Source: Condylostoma magnum (lineage: Eukaryota; Ciliophora; Heterotrichea; Heterotrichida; Condylostomatidae). Taken from it: a DNA stretch of 64,000 nucleotides. Both the position numbers and the translations under genes were made by a program. The stretch covers positions 1 to 64,000 of the forward strand of contig CAKKTI010000059.1 in the NCBI GenBank assembly GCA_920105805.1, in the 5' to 3' direction. Of the stretch, positions 25,379 through 39,569 are shown piece after piece. The notes under the pieces were generated by a model, which saw only the letters and a list, made by a program, of their open reading frames with translations, did no database searches and was not told the DNA's origin. The first letter of the stretch is position 1. Each line of letters opens with the position of its first letter.

Positions 25379-26500
25379 TTATTTAATTAGTTTTTTGGTA
25401 TTCGAAGTAAGTGCAGCCTCTCTTAAAGTAATTGGGCCAAAACAACTTGATCTGGTTGTTTGAATGGATATATTACTTTTTTAACTCTTTGATTTTTGCT
25501 CTTATTTAATGAATATTTTATCGTATGGGATATATTTACCACTAATTTATTTCATCTCTTCTAATTATTTTATTCTTTATTTACTTTCTTATGGTAAGAA
25601 GGAATGTTTAGGATTTAAATTAACTTTGCTATCAAATATATACTCAAATTTTGGTTTATTTTATGTGGTTTTTACGTTTTAATGACTTTTAGTTTTTTAA
25701 ATTACTATTGACTCAAATTTTAAGCAATTTGCTTTTTATAAGGCGTCTTTTACTTCTTTTAATAATAAATTGTTGTTTAATCTATTTCTTAAGCTTTAGA
25801 GTCCTTATTGTTTTTTCTATTTTCTCAATTTTAAAAGTCCTTTAAACTTATTACTGTTGTTAAAGATTTATCTAGGTGGCAGAGATATGTTTTGAATATT
25901 AAAAACTTCTGTATTATCTTTTAATCTAGCAGTTATAGGTTTAATAATTGTTTAGTTCATTAATTTGCTCATTTTTCTCTATCTATTTACAGATAAAGCT
26001 GTTAATTACAACATTAAATTGGGTGTTAAGTACTTTTTATTAATTATTTATATTCAAGCTTTAATTAGATTCTTGTTAATGAATCTATTGCTATTCTTTA
26101 AAACTGATTAAATTGAGTTTATTTCTATTTTTATGCCATCAATAAAGATAGATGACTCCGATAAATAAAAAGCTTTTAACATTTCTTATATTAATTCAGA
26201 AGTTATTAGTCCTTTATGCATTAGTCAAACTCCTGTTATGATCACTTTGATATTACTTCTAACATCTCTTCCCTAGTCTAAATCTGGCAATCTTCCAAAA
26301 AAATTCCTATTATACAAAATTTATATTAGTCTTTAAATATCAATATCTGTTTCTAATATTCCAATATTCCCTACTTTTAGAAGTCAATGGAATAAATGAT
26401 CTATTTTGCATGCTCAAAAGACTTGCTTTATATATCCTAATTTAATCAAACCTGTCATTTGCTTTCGGTTCATTGTGACTATCTACAGTTTAGCTTCCAT
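25379..26500 (-). CDS. Hypothetical protein, unknown
   Basis: A 373-residue frame with an ATG start and tandem TAA TAG end. The N-terminal half is mixed alpha-helical (MTGLIKLGYIKQVFWACK, GLITSELIQEMLKAFYLSE), the C-terminal half polar and basic with likely disorder. No family recognised. The opposite strand is also open and would be strongly hydrophobic. I prefer the minus strand because it has balanced composition, a start, a tandem stop and the compact spacing seen elsewhere. Confidence 0.55.
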
Positions 26501-26681
26501 CTTAAAAAGTATCTATTAGTTTATATAAGTTATGCAGTAGTTGACAAATAACTGGCTTTTATATTATGAAACATCTAGATATTCAATAATGCAGTTACTA
26601 AAGTTACTATAATGCTTTCATTTATTTTAGCGGTAAATTCATATTTAAACCTATTTTTAATTAATTTAATTGTACAAAAAA

Positions 26682-27119
26682 ATGTTTATTCTACTATCTA
26701 CACTAGCTATATTTGCTTAATAAGGAACTTATTTGAGATCTAGCGTTTTATAAGGATTTCTTCAATTAGATTAAGAAACTGTATAAGAAGAACAATAATT
26801 GAGTTCTGAGGTCTAAGACTTAATAGATGATGCTTAGGAGAATCTAGAATAATTCTCATACCTTAATAACTCTTTAACTGAAGTTTTTGATGATTTAGGA
26901 ATTGATCTTGCTATTTTGTAGAATGATAGTGATAGTAATTACAGCAAATCTTCAATTAGTGTTTCAATTAGTAATGATTCTGAGCCTGATGTATCAATCT
27001 TTAAAGAGTCTGGTAACGTGGATAGTGACGGAACTTTAAAAGGATAATAAATCAGTATTTATACCGAAGAAGGAGAGATTGTGTCTAATGAAGAAGAGAT
27101 TGAGAAAGATCTATTTTAG
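26682..27119 (+). CDS. Small acidic secreted protein
   Basis: A 145-residue protein. Residues 1-13 are a hydrophobic signal peptide ending L-A-I-F-A. The mature part is acidic and serine/asparagine rich without cysteines (SVSISNDSEPDVSIF, EEGEIVSNEEEIEKD). It may be a secreted or granule matrix protein. The general plan, signal peptide plus acidic low-complexity chain, recalls the much longer gene at 34465. The stop is TAG. Confidence 0.6.
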
Positions 27120-27192
27120 TTAAATATATTTGAAGTAAGATATTACTATTTGTTCATTTATACCAAAATATATTAAAATTTGGATAAAACAA

Positions 27193-27402
27193 ATGAATTC
27201 TTATATACCCATTGGGATTAAACTAGTAGGTATTATTTATACAGTTAATATACAAAGTTTAATATATCTATAATTTTTCAATATATACTTAATTCTTTTT
27301 ATGATAGTATTGACTAAAGCCACTTTAATAATCAAAAGTATGTAACAAATGACTATTTAAAGAAGCTTAATTAATATTTTTAGATCACCAAAACGAAGTT
27401 AA
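27193..27402 (+). CDS. Possible small membrane protein
   Basis: A 69-residue frame with two hydrophobic stretches (residues about 5-20 and 26-46) and a basic C-terminus ending I-F-R-S-P-K-R-S. It ends 7 nt before the kinesin start, which fits local spacing, but AT bias means this could be chance. No family recognised. Confidence 0.3.
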
Positions 27403-27409
27403 ATAAAAT

Positions 27410-29635
<2,226 letters not shown>

Positions 29636-29686
29636 TAAGTTTGTTAAATCGTTACATATTTTATAAGGATAGCTATAATTTTATAA

Positions 29687-31123
29687 ATGGATTTAGATCG
29701 AACTCAAAACCCAGACTAATCCTTTATTACTGGTAATAGGCGAAAACCTAAAGGCAACAGAGTAGCCCCTCTAGGAAATAAAGTAGCACCTTTAGGCAGC
29801 ATCATACAAGCCATAAAGGATCCTGTAAAGTAGAAAAAAGTTAATGATACAATTGCAGCAGGGCTAGGAATTTTAGGGATTGTAATAGCCTACTATGAAA
29901 ACGAGGATTTCTATAAAGAAGAAACTGAATCTAAAGGTGACAGTACAGAAATCACCAAGGAAAGAAACGAAAGCACTGATCAAGGTAACGCTATGCGTGC
30001 TATAAATATGTTAGTTACTTTTGTATTGCTAGTGCTTATAATAATGCACTATGTTTATGATATAAGAATACTTAAGAAAAAAGGTAGAATATCTGCTACT
30101 GATAATATCAGATCTACGGGCAAGCTTAAATATCTATTAATTGAACTAGCCATTTGTATATGGTGCTGTCCTCCTTACCTAGACAGTGGATTCAAAGGAA
30201 CTATGCTTGGAGGAGAGTATGAGTACTCCTGGAACGCTGTTATATTTTGCATAATGTTATTTAGAGTTTACCTGATTTTTAAACTTTTCAACTAATTCTC
30301 TAACTGAACTTCTGCAGAATCTGAATAAATATGCAAAAAGTATAAAGTAGAAGCTGACACAATGTTTGCTATAAAGGCTGAGTTTAAATATCGTCCATTT
30401 TTAATGATTGGACTTGGAATTGTTTGCTGTTTGTTTGTATTAGGATCAGCTTTAAGAGTTCTAGAGTAACCTTATGTAGGAGAATAAACCTCATCCGTAG
30501 ATTTTTAATATCTAACTAACTCAATGTGGGTTATAATTATAACAATGACTACTGTTGGGTATGGTGACGGATATCCTTCTACCCATTTAGGAAGACTGAT
30601 AGCTGCTGTGGCTTGTTTAATAGGAATGCTGTTTGTATCCTTAGTAGTTGTAGCATTAACTGACCTAACAACACTTTCTAAATAAGAAGTTAAAGCATAT
30701 CATACCTTGAAGATTTTAAAACATAGAAATAATTTATAGGAAAAAGCAGCTAATGTTATCACTTGGGCTTTAAGGTTTAACCAGTCTCTCCATATCAAAA
30801 ATACAAGAAGTAGAATAGGTGCAACTTTTATTAACTTTTTAAAACTAAGAAGAAACATTAAAATATATGCTAATGATGATAAAATTGCTAGTAATTATTC
30901 ATTACCTAATGATGAGATATTAAACTCCTTACAAGTGAAAATGGAGGATGATGTAGAGGAAATTAAAACAATAATAGCAAGTATTCTCACATTAAAAGAC
31001 AGAGTTATTGATTTAACTCAGAGTCAGACTGTACTTTCTAAAAATTTGGATAATCTTTATACTAGACAACTGGGAATAGCCGAGAATCTTATCCAAGTTC
31101 ATAATATGTATGCTTCAAATTAA
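29687..31123 (+). CDS. SK-type small-conductance K+ channel
   Basis: A 478-residue channel. Six hydrophobic segments lie between about residues 60 and 325, S4 is poor in positive charge, and the pore has TMTTVGYGDGYP, the K+ selectivity filter. After S6 (FVSLVVVALTDLT) there is a helical C-terminus about 150 residues long in the position of the calmodulin-binding domain of SK channels. In ciliates such Ca2+-activated K+ channels shape swimming behaviour. The Ca2+ sensitivity is inferred from family resemblance only. It ends in TAA next to the convergent GST gene. Confidence 0.87.
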
Positions 31124-31147
31124 TTAGATTAATGAATTACCTAATTT

Positions 31148-31822
31148 TCAATTGACTGAAAAGTTGAAAGTAGCTGAATTGTTGTTAAAATTAATTCCTC
31201 TGACATTCTCCAAATGCTGTTGTACTCCTGGCAATTAACTGACTCTTTATCTCCATGCAGCCCATTTCGGGGAAGTAGAATCAATCAATCCTTCATGTTA
31301 CCTTTCAATTAATATACTTGCTTCAAACAATGAAAAATCAACCCATGTTGGTTCACTTCCTCCAGCCACGAAGGTGTTTTCTCCCATAGAGTTTGCAATA
31401 TTAGTGAAAATATTTTAAAGTGTTTAAGCACATCCAGTTCTTGCATTCTCATAGTCTTTATTATAACTAGCACTATAAGAGTTCCTATTGATATCCTGTA
31501 AAATGCTTCCTAACATCCATAATGTCCTTTCTTCCTCAGGGGTTCTACCTAGGTACTCAGGCCTATATTTCATGCAGATATATTACAAAATAGCAATAGT
31601 TTCAGTTAATTTAGTTTCCCCATCAATAAAATAAGGAAGATTTGGGAATCTAAGGCCAAGAGTAAACTTTTCATTTAACCACGCGCTTCTATCAAAATCA
31701 GGCTCACCTCCCTATTAATAAGCTTTAAACTCAAAGTCAACTCCTAGATGAGTGAGTAATAAACGTATATGGGCTCCAATTCCTCTAATATTCCAATACC
31801 CAAGAATAGGTTTATTAGACAT
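31148..31822 (-). CDS. Glutathione S-transferase, mu-like
   Basis: A 224-residue cytosolic GST. The thioredoxin-like half has GYWNIRGIGAHIRLLL, with the catalytic tyrosine of mu/pi classes, then F-P-N-L-P-Y and the G-E-T-K-L-T-E-T glutathione site with SESIAILQYI-like ETIAILQYI. The helical half has F-T-N-I-A and TWVDFSLFEAS. It conjugates glutathione to electrophiles. The stop is TGA after S-V-N; if that TGA were read as W, the frame would run eight more codons to a TAA that abuts the stop of the neighbouring SK channel. The start faces IFT88 across 58 nt. Confidence 0.92.
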
Positions 31823-31880
31823 TTTTACTACGTGTATAAAAGGGATATAATAAACCCTTCTTAAAATTCCTAATTTAAAA

Positions 31881-34166
31881 ATGAGTTATCAAATAGACAC
31901 AGGAGCCCAATACAACTTCGAAGGTGTTCAGCAGCACCCTCCTCCTTCTAACTACATGCGATAACAGGACACTCGGGGGGGTAGAATTCCAACAGCAGCC
32001 CGCGTGGGCACATCCTCAGGACGTCCAATGACTTCAGTTTCAGGGGCGGGCTTTGCAGCCTAATAAGGAAACTAAGGATATGATGGCAGAGTGTCTGGAT
32101 CGAGGGGAAGCAACGCAGTTCTTTAGAAAAACATCGAAAAAACTCCAGAATAACTGCACAGGGAACTGGAGAATGAGGTTAATAGATGTATGGAGTAAAG
32201 TGCAATTGCCAAATTGCAAGGGAAATTAGCAGATGCCTTAGAACAGGCAAAAGAAGCAGCGAATAAGGAAAGACAACTCAGAAAGTAAAGGGAATTGGCT
32301 GGGATGATGGATTAGTTTAACATTGATCTTACCTATGCTGTGTGCTTCAATTTAGCCAATATGTACTAGCACAATGGGATGTTCCAGGATGCTTTAAATA
32401 CTTACGCGTTGATTGTTAGGAATAAAGAGTATCCACAGGCTGGAAGATTAAGGGTTAATATGGGAAATATCTATTTTGGATAGAAGAAGTACTCAACTGC
32501 TATAAAAATGTATAGAATGGCTTTGGATACAGTGTAAGCATAACATAAGCATCTCAGATTTTAGATTATGAAGAATATTGGAATAGCTTTTATCAAATTA
32601 GGATAGTATAATGAAGCTGTTGAAAGTTTTGAAAATATTATGTAAGGAGAGCCTGATTTTTAAACTGCTTTTAATCTAATTATTTGTTACTATGCGTTAG
32701 ATGATAAAGAAAAGCTGTAAAAGGCATTCACGCAGTTATTGACAATTGAAATCCCCGGAACAGAAGATGATGAGGATTTAGAGGAGTAAGAAAAAGGACC
32801 ATATGCTAATGATCAGTTAAGTGAGTATATCAAGGATAAGCAAAGGGAGGCTTATAAGTATATAACTGATGCTGCTAAACTTATTGCTCCTATTATCAAA
32901 AGTGACTGGATTAAAGGGTATGAGTGGGTTTCAGAGGCCCTGCATGCTTCAGATTATGCGTTATTAGAGAGTGAAATGGAAATACATAAGGCCATGTAAT
33001 ATCTGAAACAAAGAGATTTTGAAAGTGCTATTGAAGTTTTTAAAAGCTTTGAGAAAAAAGATAAGTAAATGATGGCTAGAGCTGCTACTAATATATCATT
33101 TTTGTATTTTATAGAAAAGAATTATAGAAATGCTGAAAAATATGCAGATATTGCTATAAAAAATGATAGATATAATGCCAAAGCTTTGGTAAATAAGGGA
33201 AATTGTCTATATATTAAAGAAGAATTTGAGTAATCTAAGGAGTATTACTTAGAAGCTATTGGAGTGGAGGCTGATTGTGTAGAGGCTATTTATAATCTAG
33301 GGTTAGTCAACTGTAAAATTGACATGCAGATTGAAGCCCTTTAAGCATTTGAGAAGTTGTAATCAATTATGAATAATGCTCCTGAAGTTATATATAGGAT
33401 AGCTTTAATTTATGAACAAGCAGAAAAGTACTAATAAGCTATAACCATGTACAATCTCCTAATAACCAGGCTACCCTCAGATCCAGGAGTTTTACTAAAA
33501 ATAGGTAAACTATATAATTAACTACAGGATGAAAATCAAGCTTTTCATTATTTCATGGAAAGTTATAGAAATTTCCCAGTTAATTTAGACGCTGTATCAT
33601 GGTTAGGTGTATTCTATGCTAAATCCTATATGTTTGAAAAAGCCTGTTTATACTTTGAAAGAGCGGCCTAGATTTAACCATATGAAGTAAAATGGTAACT
33701 AATGGTGGCAAGTTGTTATAGAAGAATTGGATCGGAGCAAAAGGCAATAGACATGTATGAGAAGATCCACGAAGAGTATCCTGATAATGTAGACTGTCTG
33801 CAGTATTTGGTGCAAATGCTTAAAGGAACAGGTCCTAAGTATGAATACTACAGTTAATTATTAAAGAAGCTTTTAAGAGAGAAGGAAATGGAAATGCCTA
33901 TGAATGAACAGCCAGCTATGTAAGAAAGCTACTAACAGTCTTAATAGTACTAATAACCTTAATAGTATCAATAACCCTAATAGTATCAATAACCTTAATA
34001 ATATCAACAACCCTAGTATAATGAACAGTAACATTATTAACAAGCTCCTCCTATGCAGTAAAGCAACGTTGTTCAGAGACCAGGAACTAGTCGCAAGGGG
34101 AAGAAATTGCAAGATGCAAACAAGGATGAAGATGGTTGGGCAAATCAAGATGTGTACTTGCCTTAG
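31881..34166 (+). CDS. IFT88: IFT88, intraflagellar transport B subunit
   Basis: A 761-residue TPR protein (human about 824). Family signs: G-R-P-M-T-S-V near the N-terminus, IEKTPEQLHRELENEVN, LTYAVCFNLANMYQHNGM starting the first TPR block, AGRLRVNMGNIYFGQKKY, GDWIKGYE-type SDWIKGYEW, and LSWLGV-type VSWLGVFYAKSY in the second block. IFT88 is a core subunit of IFT-B and needed to build cilia. The C-terminus carries an inserted Q/Y/P repeat (units like QQPQQYQ, about residues 680-720). I end it at TAG after D-V-Y-L-P; reading on would add about 24 residues. Confidence 0.93.
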
Positions 34167-34464
34167 CTTAGTAAATTTCAAATGAATGACTTTAGTATTT
34201 GTATTCTCATGCATACACAAGTTAAATCTATCTTTAAGTAGTATTTTTTTCTAATTGAAATATAATCACTAGGTCTAATTTGCTTCATAACTGTGATCAA
34301 TGCAATGCGAGAAGATGCAATGCAAGTTTAATACTTAAATTAGTGCTTAAAAACTTACCTACAGGCTATAAAAGGACAATATTGTAAATAGAATTTAGAT
34401 TAGTTTAAAATCCGCCATTTTAAAATGCTTAAAACGGATACCATATTCGCTTATTATAATAATA

Positions 34465-36169
34465 ATGAAAACTTGTTTAATTCTCGCTAGCATTCTTCTA
34501 GTAACACTTGCTTTGCCTAGTGGACGAAGCAACTAAAATACTATCAACAAACCAATCGTGTAATAGTTCCTGCAAACCTAATAAGAGGAGTAGGGAATTA
34601 GTTAAGCTGACTTAGATAGACTTAGGAATCTTACCGAGCAGATCCAAGGAGATTTAGCCGAATTACTACCCGGGGAGTAAGATGTTGGATCTGAGGCAGA
34701 AGTAGAAACTGATATCAATACAGAGACTGATGTAGATTCCGAAACTCTTACAGAAGCTGAGCAAATTGTTGAGGAACAAGCTTAGGAAGCAGCTGAGGAA
34801 GCAGAGGCTCAATAAGAAACTGAAAACTTAGTAGAGAACTTAGGTGAAACTACTGAAGAGTAACAAATTGATTAAGCTATTGATGAATAAATCCAATAAG
34901 CTGTAGAAGAGGTTAGTGCTTAAGCTGCTGCCCAAGCTGTTGAAAATTTATTAAATGCTGATCCTAATGCTACCGTAGATTAAATTACATAAGCTGCTGA
35001 TGAAGCTTCAGATGAGGCCTCTCAATAAATGCAAGAAACTCTAACTGAATAAGCTGAAGTTATTGGAGACACTGCTGCTAATTAAGTACCTGATGGACAA
35101 GATCCTAGTGAAGTTGTTTCTGAGGCTGTTGATAATTTAGCTGATAGTTTATTAGAAGAAGTTGCTGAAGAAGCTGCTCAAGAAAATAGTGTTGCTGAAG
35201 CTGCTGAGGAAACCAATGAAGAAGAAGCTGTTGAAGAGGTAGCACCAGTAGAAGAAGCTGCTGAAGAAAATAATGAAGAAGTAGCACCAGTTGAGGAAGT
35301 TGTAACTGAAGCTGACATAGAAGCTGCTATTGCTGGTGAGGCTGAAGCTGCTGCTGAAGAAGTTTAAGAAGAATAAGATTTACTTGATGCTGCTGATGAT
35401 AACATTGAAGAAACTCCAGAAGAAATTGCAGTGGAGGAAGCTGTTGAGGAATAAGTTGAAGAAGCTGTTGAGGAAGCATCTATTGAAGCAGCCGAAGAAG
35501 CTGTTGAGGAATTACTTGATGAAACAGAAACAGAAGTATCATTGGAATAAATTGAAGAAGTTGCAGAAGAAGCAGCTGAGGAGGCAGCAGAAGAGACAGA
35601 AGAAGTTGCAGAGGAAGCAGCGGAAGAAGCAGCAGAGGAAGCAGTAGAAGAAGCAGGACCAGGTGCTGATTTGAATGCTATTNNNNNNNNNNNNNNNNNN
35701 NNNNNNNNNNNNNNNNNNNNNNNNNNNNNNNNNNNNNNNNNNNNNNNNNNNNNNNNNNNNNNNNNNNNNNNNNNNNNNNNNNGCAGCGGAAGAAGCAGCA
35801 GAGGAAGCAGTAGAAGAAGCAGGACCAGGTGCTGATTTGAATGCTATTGCAGAGGAAGCAGCAGAAGAAGCAGCTGAAGAAACAGTAGAGGAAGTAGCTG
35901 CTGAGGAAACCAATGAAGAAGTAGCACCAGTTGAGGAAGCTGCTGAAGTAGCACCAGTTGAGGAAGCTGCTGAAGTAGCACCAGTTGAGGAAGCTGCTGA
36001 AGTAGCACCAGTTGAGGAAGCAACAGCTGAGGAAACCAATGAAGAAGTAGTAGCTGAAGAAGCACCAGTAGAAGAAACTGCTGAAGAAGCAGCAGCTGAG
36101 GAAACTGTTGAAGAAGTAGCTGCAGCTGTTGAAGAAGATATTGTTGAGGCTGATGAAGCCCAGGCATGA
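34465..36169 (+). CDS. Secreted acidic repeat protein, interrupted by an assembly gap
   Basis: Residues 1-17 are a clear signal peptide (LILASILLVTLALPS). The rest is a long chain of E, A, V and Q with almost no aromatic or basic residues and many near-repeats such as V-A-P-V-E-E-A-A and A-E-E-A-A-E-E. At least 530 residues are seen, and a 100-N gap at 35683-35782 hides more. The polyacidic chain could bind calcium in a granule matrix or cell coat, but this is inferred from composition. Reverse-strand open frames here are artefacts of the repeat. It ends in TGA, with a TAG two codons on. Confidence 0.75.
35683..35782. other. Assembly gap of 100 N
   Basis: Exactly 100 N. The last about 65 bases before the gap recur directly after it, so the missing piece is probably one or more tandem repeat units that the assembler could not place. 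The true size is unknown. Confidence 0.97.
35921..36028 (+). repeat. Tandem 27-bp coding repeat
   Basis: Three identical in-frame copies of 27 bp plus a partial fourth, each encoding V-A-P-V-E-E-A-A-E. DNA identity suggests recent slippage or unequal crossing-over. Confidence 0.9.
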
Positions 36170-36360
36170 GATTAGTAACTATTTATTTATTATATATTTG
36201 ACCAAATTTACTAAGGATACAATTCTTGTAGTTGAATCAGTGCAAAGCATGTATGAGAAGTATTTTGAAACTAATATACATCTTCCTTTGAAATCTGAAA
36301 TGTGTCTCATTAACATAAGTTGAAAGTTTCATCATTTACTATGAGTTATAACTAATGCTA

Positions 36361-36684
36361 CTAGCACCTCAGCACAATTCCAAATAAGATACTTTCAGCA
36401 AGTGTCTTTCTGGTAGTGTCCCGCTTTGATACATTCAGTCTCATAATAAACTGATTTTCCTTAAACATGACTTCCGCAAATTTAGTTCCTCTGGGATTAT
36501 CGTATTAAAAATCCTTTTGTACAAAAACTCTTTATTTTAATTATCTTTGGTTTTCTTAACATAGTTACTTTCTATTATCTCTTTAATTTGTCTAATTTTC
36601 AAAATTATCAATTTCCTCAAGATCCTCTGCTCTCTTTTAATAAATGCTAGACTATCTATTTCTGGTAGAGTTATTAGCTTACAT
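36361..36684 (-). CDS. Small hypothetical protein
   Basis: A 107-residue protein with ATG start and tandem TAG TAG end. The N-terminus is polar and charged (RAEDLEEIDNFENQ). The C-terminal half is more ordered (GTKFAEVMFKENQFIMRLNV, LAESILFGIVLRC). No family recognised. Frame choice is supported by composition, and by the 32-nt spacer to the divergent EF-hand gene. Confidence 0.55.
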
Positions 36685-36716
36685 TTTGAAATATTTCAAT
36701 AATTATTAGCATAAAA
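36685..36716. promoter_or_regulatory. 32-nt bidirectional start region with palindrome
   Basis: The two divergent ATG codons are only 32 nt apart. The spacer contains a perfect 14-bp palindrome, TTGAAATATTTCAA, at 36686-36699. Both 5' leaders and at least part of both promoters must overlap here. Confidence 0.4.
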
Positions 36717-38633
36717 ATGTCATAGCTACCACAATCAATCATTGAAAGTCTTGATTCCCTTACTAATATGGGCCAGATGCTTCTTATCCTTAACAATATC
36801 CGGGACATATCTGATTCTGACAGAGACTCTCTAAAGGATCTTGCCTTATAAAAAGATGAGCGTATGATTCAAGCTCTGACAAAATTTAAGCAAGATCATA
36901 ACACCTAAAAACTTATCAGTAGTTGGTAAAATTTAGTAGGTAAAAGCTAATTTAACTCTAGTATTTATTGAAGTGCAATAGATGTAGGTCGCAGGGGATT
37001 TATAACTCAAAGAGATCTTGAAATTTACATGCTGGAAATCTACTCAAATCAAATGATGGGACAGCCAAGCTATGCCGGCCTTTCATCAAAGGAATTAGCT
37101 ATAAGATCTGCTTCGGAAGCCTTTAACCGAGTTGATACTGATTAAGACGGCAGAATTTCATTTTAAGAGTTTGACACTTGGTTTAATAGAGGAGGCAGTT
37201 CAATTTTAACTGAACTTCCACCTGCCTCAGCGTTTCAAAGTTCAATGCAGAACTCTGAGTAGCAAAGTAATAGAAAATCAACTTAAAATCCATTAGCTGC
37301 TACCTTATTACGCCAATAAACAATAACAAACCCAGATTAACCTTAATCAATAGAATAATTGATAACAAAGTCATTAGGCAAAGCAGCTGATGATAAAAAG
37401 GTAACAGTATCTGAAAACGAGCTTTTAGGCATCAGAGATGTTTTAGGACTAGGAGAAATGAATGCTACTACTCTCATTGGCAAAGTTCATAGTTAGTTTA
37501 GGGAAAAGGACTTTTTGAACAAGGAAGAGTTTATTGAGCTAATTTTGAAATAAGGGGCTTCTGAGAAAGTATCAGGATGGGCTAAATCAAGAAAGGAAAA
37601 CGCTGCAGAAAGACTATTCGAGATAATCGATACTTCTGGGGATGGGAGACTAGATAGACAAGAAATATAAAACAGTTTAATACTCATCGCTGGAGGAAAC
37701 CAGGATGACAAGCTTAATGCGTTATTTATGCTATATGATATTGATGGAGATGGACTTATTTCATTCAATGAGCTACTAGCCCATCAAACTGCAGTTTTTA
37801 AGATGCTTTATGTCACTAAACCTAATCTATACAAAAAGGTTGGGGAAACCGCTGAAAACTTAGCAATGGTCACCACTGAGTCGATTTTTTAATAAATTGA
37901 TACAGATAACAATAGACTTATTACTTTAGATGAGTTAAAATGCTGGTTTAAGAAGTAATCAGTTTCTTAAGATATTTAAGATGAGAAAAAGAATAGACTA
38001 AAAGTGTTTAGTCGTAGAAAGAAGGAAATTAAATCAAAGTTAGAGCAAATTAAAAATAATTTAGAATCTGAAGATGCCTAAGAATATATTTATAGGGTTG
38101 CTATTGTGTCAGGGCTACATAGAGTTCATGTAGAGGATGCAGTATCAGTGTTTAAAAAGAATAACATATCAGGGTACTTTTCAAGAGCATAATTCATTGA
38201 CACTATCACAGAAATCATTGAAACATATGGAGACTCTACTAACGTCTAATCTGATGAATACTCCGAATTTGTCAATGGTCTTTTCAATACTTTTGACAAT
38301 GATAGAAACGGAGTAGTTGATCTAGGGGAAATGTTTAGTGGACTGTCTGTAATCTGCAATGGAAGCTCAGTAGAAAAACTATATTCTGCCTTTAACCTAT
38401 ACGATACTTCTGGAGATGGAATAATTCAATTTGATGAACTTGTTCATTATTTTCATGCTATTTTTTCAGTTATTTTATCAAACATTAACGACAAAAATTT
38501 AAAAGTGGAGAGATTAGCAGCAGCCACTGCTAAAAATGCTTTGAATGAAATGGAGCAAGATATAGAAACCGGAGGTTTAACATTTGAGCAATTTCGACTG
38601 TGGTTCGAAAATTCATCGTTACTTAAAATTTAG
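36717..38633 (+). CDS. Multi-EF-hand calcium-binding protein
   Basis: A 638-residue soluble protein with at least six EF-hand-like units. Clear loops: DTDQDGRISFQE, DTSGDGRLDRQE, DIDGDGLISFNE, DTDNNRLITLDE, DNDRNGVVDLGE and DTSGDGIIQFDE. Between them are helical spacers and a Q-rich linker (about residues 170-210). No catalytic domain is visible, so it is likely a Ca2+ sensor or buffer, possibly attached to the cytoskeleton. The stop TAG is 7 nt before the next ATG. Confidence 0.85.
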
Positions 38634-38640
38634 TTATTAA

Positions 38641-39555
38641 ATGGCAACTAGAGTATTCTAGAACTCAGCGGAGGTATTATAAGCAATGAGCGATGTGTAA
38701 ATAAGAACTTCACTTCAAATGTTAGCGTTGTATAGTTCTTATAGTAATACGATAATAACAGATCCAGCTTTGATGAGAATTCCTATTTACGATAAGTTGA
38801 ATATAGGCCATGGAGTATTTGACACAGCTAATGTATATGACAGGAACATTTACTAGCTCTAAAGCCATATAGACCGTCTTTTTAAATCAGCGGAAGGGTT
38901 ATAGATAATAATGCCAATGCAACCAGAAGAAATTTAACAAAAGATAGAAGAAACAGTAGCAGCAACCAATGAAACGGATTGTAGGCTAAGGATTATGCTA
39001 TCAGCTGGATTATTTGAAGGCTAAGATAGTCTGCTGTATGTGCTAGCATATAAAGACCAGTAATAATCAAAGCCTGTGCTGCATAAAGACTATATTGTAT
39101 CTGTTCCTATAAAGCAAAAAGAATTAGCAATACTTAAAACAAATAATTATATGATTAATGCCCTATGTGCTATGGAATCTAAGGCAAAAGGAGGTTATTT
39201 AGGCATATAACTTGACGATGAAGGTTATATAGCAGAGTCAGCAGTTGCTAATGTAGCCTTTATAATAAACAATCTATTTGTAACTCCACTTCCTGATAAA
39301 ATCTTAGAAGGAACAACTATATAAAGAGTTATATAATATTGTTAGGAGTTAATTGAATAAGGTGTTATTAGAGGTGTAGAAAAAAGAAATATTACAGTAC
39401 AAGAAGTGTATTAATCAGAAGAAGCAATGATAATCGGAGGTGACAACTGTGTAGGATTAAGTCACATTGACGACAATTAAATCAACGATGGGGAATTAGG
39501 AAATGTTTGTTAAAAGATTCAAGAGTTTTTAACAGTTGATAGGTCTAATAATTAA
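38641..39555 (+). CDS. PLP-dependent class IV aminotransferase
   Basis: A 304-residue enzyme of the branched-chain/D-amino-acid aminotransferase and aminodeoxychorismate lyase fold. Seen: GHGVFDTANVYDRNIYQLQSH, with HIDRLFKSA that starts the small domain; LKTNNY, placing the PLP lysine; and ESAVANVAFIINN followed by FVTPLPDKILEGTT-x-R-V-I, the cofactor phosphate site. Substrate cannot be read from sequence; D-amino acid or branched-chain use are both possible. It starts 7 nt after the EF-hand gene and ends TAA, with another TAA two codons on. Confidence 0.87.
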
Positions 39556-39569
39556 ATATAATCTTTTAA

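Noticed and set aside
25400-26490. A plus-strand multi-pass membrane protein
   Set aside because: T-rich DNA gives hydrophobic translations by default. The minus strand has an ATG, balanced composition and a tandem stop, so I chose that.
35105-36167. Leucine- and serine-rich reverse frames over the acidic repeat gene
   Set aside because: They arise from reading GAA/GCT repeats backwards; the signal peptide supports only the plus-strand gene.
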